Below, in pieces: positions 61,201 to 64,000 of a stretch of 64,000 nt of DNA (positions within the stretch are counted from its first letter, which is position 1; every line of letters begins with the position of its first letter). The stretch covers positions 66,626 to 130,625 of the forward strand of contig JXTC01000356.1 in assembly GCA_002914845.1 (NCBI GenBank), read 5' to 3'. The notes below the pieces were generated by a model that worked only from the letters and a program-made list of their open reading frames with translations, did not search any database and was not told the origin of the DNA. Origin of the DNA: Trema orientale. Its lineage: Eukaryota > Streptophyta > Magnoliopsida > Rosales > Cannabaceae. A program made the position numbers and the translations under genes.

Positions 61201-63779
61201 GAAACTCTAGTGTTGGGTAACAGCTAGTGATTCCGTGGGAAGCCATTGCAAGTGCTTGCAGTGACTTGCTGCTGAAGGAGCCTGATAGTACACAAAAAGG
61301 GATTAATTATGACAAGGAAAAATTAACTGCTGTAGGGAGGGCAGTTATTGCAGACAACCATGGCTCTGATGGACCTATCACTTACTTTCATGAAGGTCTG
61401 AGTACTTGTTGTCCCTCTCCTGTTGAGAAGGCTGTCGCATCTGTTTGTCTTATTACCGTTGATGATGGAGTATGGGCATCTGGTGTTTTGCTAAACCATC
61501 AAGGCCTGATACTCACAAATGCTCACCTGTTGGAACCATGGAGATTTGGGAAAAGAACTGCAGATTCTTTTTTAGGTGGTGAACATGGGGCATCTACTTG
61601 TAGTGCATCTTACAGAGGCAGCAGAAACATACGTGTTCGTTTGGATCATATCAACCCTTGGATTTGGTGTGATGCTAAAGTAGTCTATGTTTGTAAAGGT
61701 CCTCTGGATGTTGCCTTACTGCTGCTCGAGTCTTCTCCAAATCAGCTTTGCCCAATCATCATGGATTTTTCAAAGCCATCCGTGGGATCCAAGGCTTATG
61801 TTGTTGGTCATGGATTATTTGGACCAAGATGTGGTACAAGTTCTTTCACCCACTATTTTTTTTTTTCACTGGATATTAGAAATAGAATTGTGCTAATGTG
61901 CTTACATGGCATCTTAAAAGAGTCCTGACATGTTTAGTTTTAGATTATTTGACTTGGCTTATTTGTGTCAAATAGTCTTCTTTTCTACTTTTTTCCTTTC
62001 ATTTTTATTTACTAATTTATTTGTTTGGGTTTCGGGGGAGTGTGGTTAGATTATGAAAAAAAATTTATTTGTTTTTGACATCACTGGGAAATGCTAGTTT
62101 ACTTGGAATAAGTACATTTCTGTTTCTGCAAAGTCCCACGCCTGAGATTTGGCCCTAAGGTTTGGATTCTTCCTTTGATAAAGGGATAAAACTAATTCTA
62201 TTCTCATGGATGGTTGTTCATAGTATCTTCTAGTCTTTTAATGTTTTAATCTGAATGAAATCGTTTTAATTAAGAAAGTCCTTGTGTATTTTCTCTCTGA
62301 TATAGCTCTACATTTTCCGCTAGGCTTCTTCCCATCAGTTTGCTCTGGTGTGGTAGCAAAAGTGGTGGAAGCAAAATCTCCCCTCTCTTATCAACTTAGT
62401 CAACCGGGAAATGCTCACCGGAATTTTCCAGTGATGCTTGAAACTACAGCTGCTGTCCATCCTGGTGGCAGTGGTGGTGCTGTCGTAAATTTAAATGGTC
62501 ATATGATTGGACTTGTTACAAGGTATAACAATGTAGATTTGGACAGATGCAAGTTACTATTGGCTTTTTCGTATTTCTCAACACAAACTGCTTTGTTCTG
62601 CTTGTATTATTTTCATAATCAAGCTACCAATTCATATGCATGTCAAATTCTCTTTGGGTTCCAGATTGAATCCTAAAGCAGAAATTATTTAGGGTTCTGA
62701 GTAGAGATTGGCTTATCTTGGAGAGGATGAGCTTCTCTAGCATTTACGTGGTCTCAGCAAGTTGGATTGATTCTGCTCTTATGATTCATCATACAGTGCT
62801 TTTTGTAGTTCATAGGGTTGTCAATTCCATAACCCTGAATGAGACAATTCACCTTCTGGCTTCTCCTCTGAAGTTGATTAAAAACCCTGACGTTTTTAGA
62901 ACACAGTTAAAATTTACACTTCTGAAGGCAATGCAATTGCTGGCCAGCACCCAGTTTTCAGAAGGAACTAAATTTAGTGTTGGAAATCCACTAGGCATTA
63001 GTTATCTTATTATATCAGGGTGACGTTGGTGCTCTTCGCTCCTACCCAGCCGCGCAACCACCCCCCCAACACCCCCCTTTTTTTTTCACTTGAACTAGCA
63101 GCACCAAAAATCATCAAATAACAATTCCATGAATGGTTACTATATTGCATATGTCCCTTAATCTAATTGGATATTTTCTTGACCCAGTAATGCAAGGCAT
63201 GGTGGAGGAACAATTATTCCACATCTGAACTTCAGCATTCCCTGTTCAGCTCTGCTGCCCATCTTTAAGTTCTCAGAAGGTTAGTCAGCTAAATGGTGTT
63301 TTCAAATTATTTTTCCTACCACAAATTAACTGAGCATACCCACTTATTAGTCTTTTTTTTTCTTTTAGATACAAGAGATGAAAATTTTGAAAATTGTTGT
63401 AATGTAGTGAAAGAGAAAGGACCCTTTTTCTTCTTTTAACAAGTAATTGAGTTGCTCAGGTAGTCTTGACTAGGTGGAGCTAATGACTTTGCCTTCCCTC
63501 TAAACAGACATGCAAGATTTTTCCTTGCTAGAAATTCTTGACCAACCAAACGATCACCTTTCCTCTGTATGGGCATTGATGCCACCGCTATCTCCGAAGT
63601 CCCCTCCTTTGCCTAGCCTGCCAGTGTCACTTCTGGATGAAAACAACGACAATAAGAAAGAAGCCAAGGGTTCCCGTTTCGCCAAATTTATAGCTGAAAG
63701 ACAAGGGGTGCTCAGAAAGCCAACCCAACCTGGCAACAAAGGAAAGCAGGCTAATGTAATTGTTCCCAGCAAGTTATGA
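58282..63779 (+). CDS. DEG15: DEG15: peroxisomal Glu-specific trypsin-like processing protease
   Basis: Fourteen exons (58282-58347, 58462-58508, 58609-58786, 58869-58916, 59048-59128, 59534-59677, 59772-59858, 60002-60105, 60869-60954, 61040-61134, 61224-61833, 62324-62522, 63188-63279, 63508-63779) encode 702 residues; all are GT-AG and in frame. The conserved start contains [20 protein letters not shown]. The N-terminal half carries a protease-like fold ([18 protein letters not shown]). The C-terminal catalytic half has the likely triad His413 (LTNAH), Asp474 ([12 protein letters not shown]) and Ser565 ([11 protein letters not shown]). The last three residues SKL are a perfect PTS1 peroxisome signal. 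In Arabidopsis DEG15 (At1g28320, about 709 residues) removes PTS2 presequences from imported enzymes such as thiolase and malate dehydrogenase; monomer and dimer forms shift between processing and degradation. A TA repeat at 58152-58172 may act as TATA region. Confidence 0.95.
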
Positions 63780-64000
63780 ACATAAGCATTGCCAGAATAA
63801 TTGCCTCCAAGTTGTGAAGGGTTTGAACGAATGAAGAATCCATGGTTGAGGTGTTCAATGGAAATGAAAATTGTAGTGTTATATTGTATACCAATACCAC
63901 GAATGGAGTTCAATTCAGAATGAACGAGGACATCACAATCAAAAACCTCCTGCAGAGGCTGTACCTTAAAAGATGTGTGAATAATTTTTTTCCTCTGTTA
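63780..64000 (+). other. DEG15 3' flank
   Basis: Likely 3' untranslated region. No clear polyadenylation signal or further gene before the window ends. Confidence 0.4.

Overview
This is a 64 kb stretch of an AT-rich plant nuclear genome, almost certainly a eudicot. The evidence is short GT-AG exons separated by AT-rich introns, seven recognisable plant genes, and intergenic DNA made of layered plant transposons (LINE, SINEs, Helitron, hAT- and Mutator-type MITEs). One ambiguous base (n, 13926) suggests a draft assembly. The species cannot be read from the sequence.

Layout. 1-3900: AT-rich repeats with a 549 bp Helitron whose empty site can be reconstructed. 4313-6121 (+): a Yippee-type zinc-binding protein. 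6122-13031: gene-poor DNA with an ACGT-element-rich island and a Mutator-like MITE. 13032-13559 (-): an ERF repressor with EAR motifs (ERF12-like). 15084-15749: a hAT element with an 8 bp target duplication. 16828-22189 (-): RLP4, a malectin-LRR receptor-like protein without a kinase. 22390-36100: transposon-rich DNA holding a long inverted repeat (about 26000-26690), a LINE (27342-31715) nested in an older MITE, a SINE, and an array of tandem palindromes (33065-33380). 36475-42214 (+): a FRIGIDA-ESSENTIAL 1-like CCCH protein with an upstream ORF. 43301-43837 (-): an unrecognised small protein. 46583-47418 (+): DRM1/auxin-repressed protein. 49431-54806 (-): RING1, the Polycomb PRC1 E3 ligase. 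58282-63779 (+): DEG15, the peroxisomal processing protease ending in SKL. All exon models were built by hand; every junction keeps the reading frame and follows GT-AG.

The genes are independent plant transcription units, not an operon. ERF12, RLP4, DRM1 and DEG15 occur here in the same relative order as Arabidopsis At1g28360, At1g28340, At1g28330 and At1g28320 (locus numbers from memory), so the window looks like an ancestral block conserved with Arabidopsis chromosome 1, with FES1-like, RING1 and the unknown gene interleaved. Several encode regulators of growth, dormancy and flowering (ERF repressor, DRM1, FES1-like, RING1), but the sequence does not show that they act together.

I found no clear new enzyme system. 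The most unusual structures are the roughly 51 bp-period array of near-perfect 32 bp palindromes, the inverted repeat of about 300 bp per arm, and the cleanly resolved nested transposon insertions.
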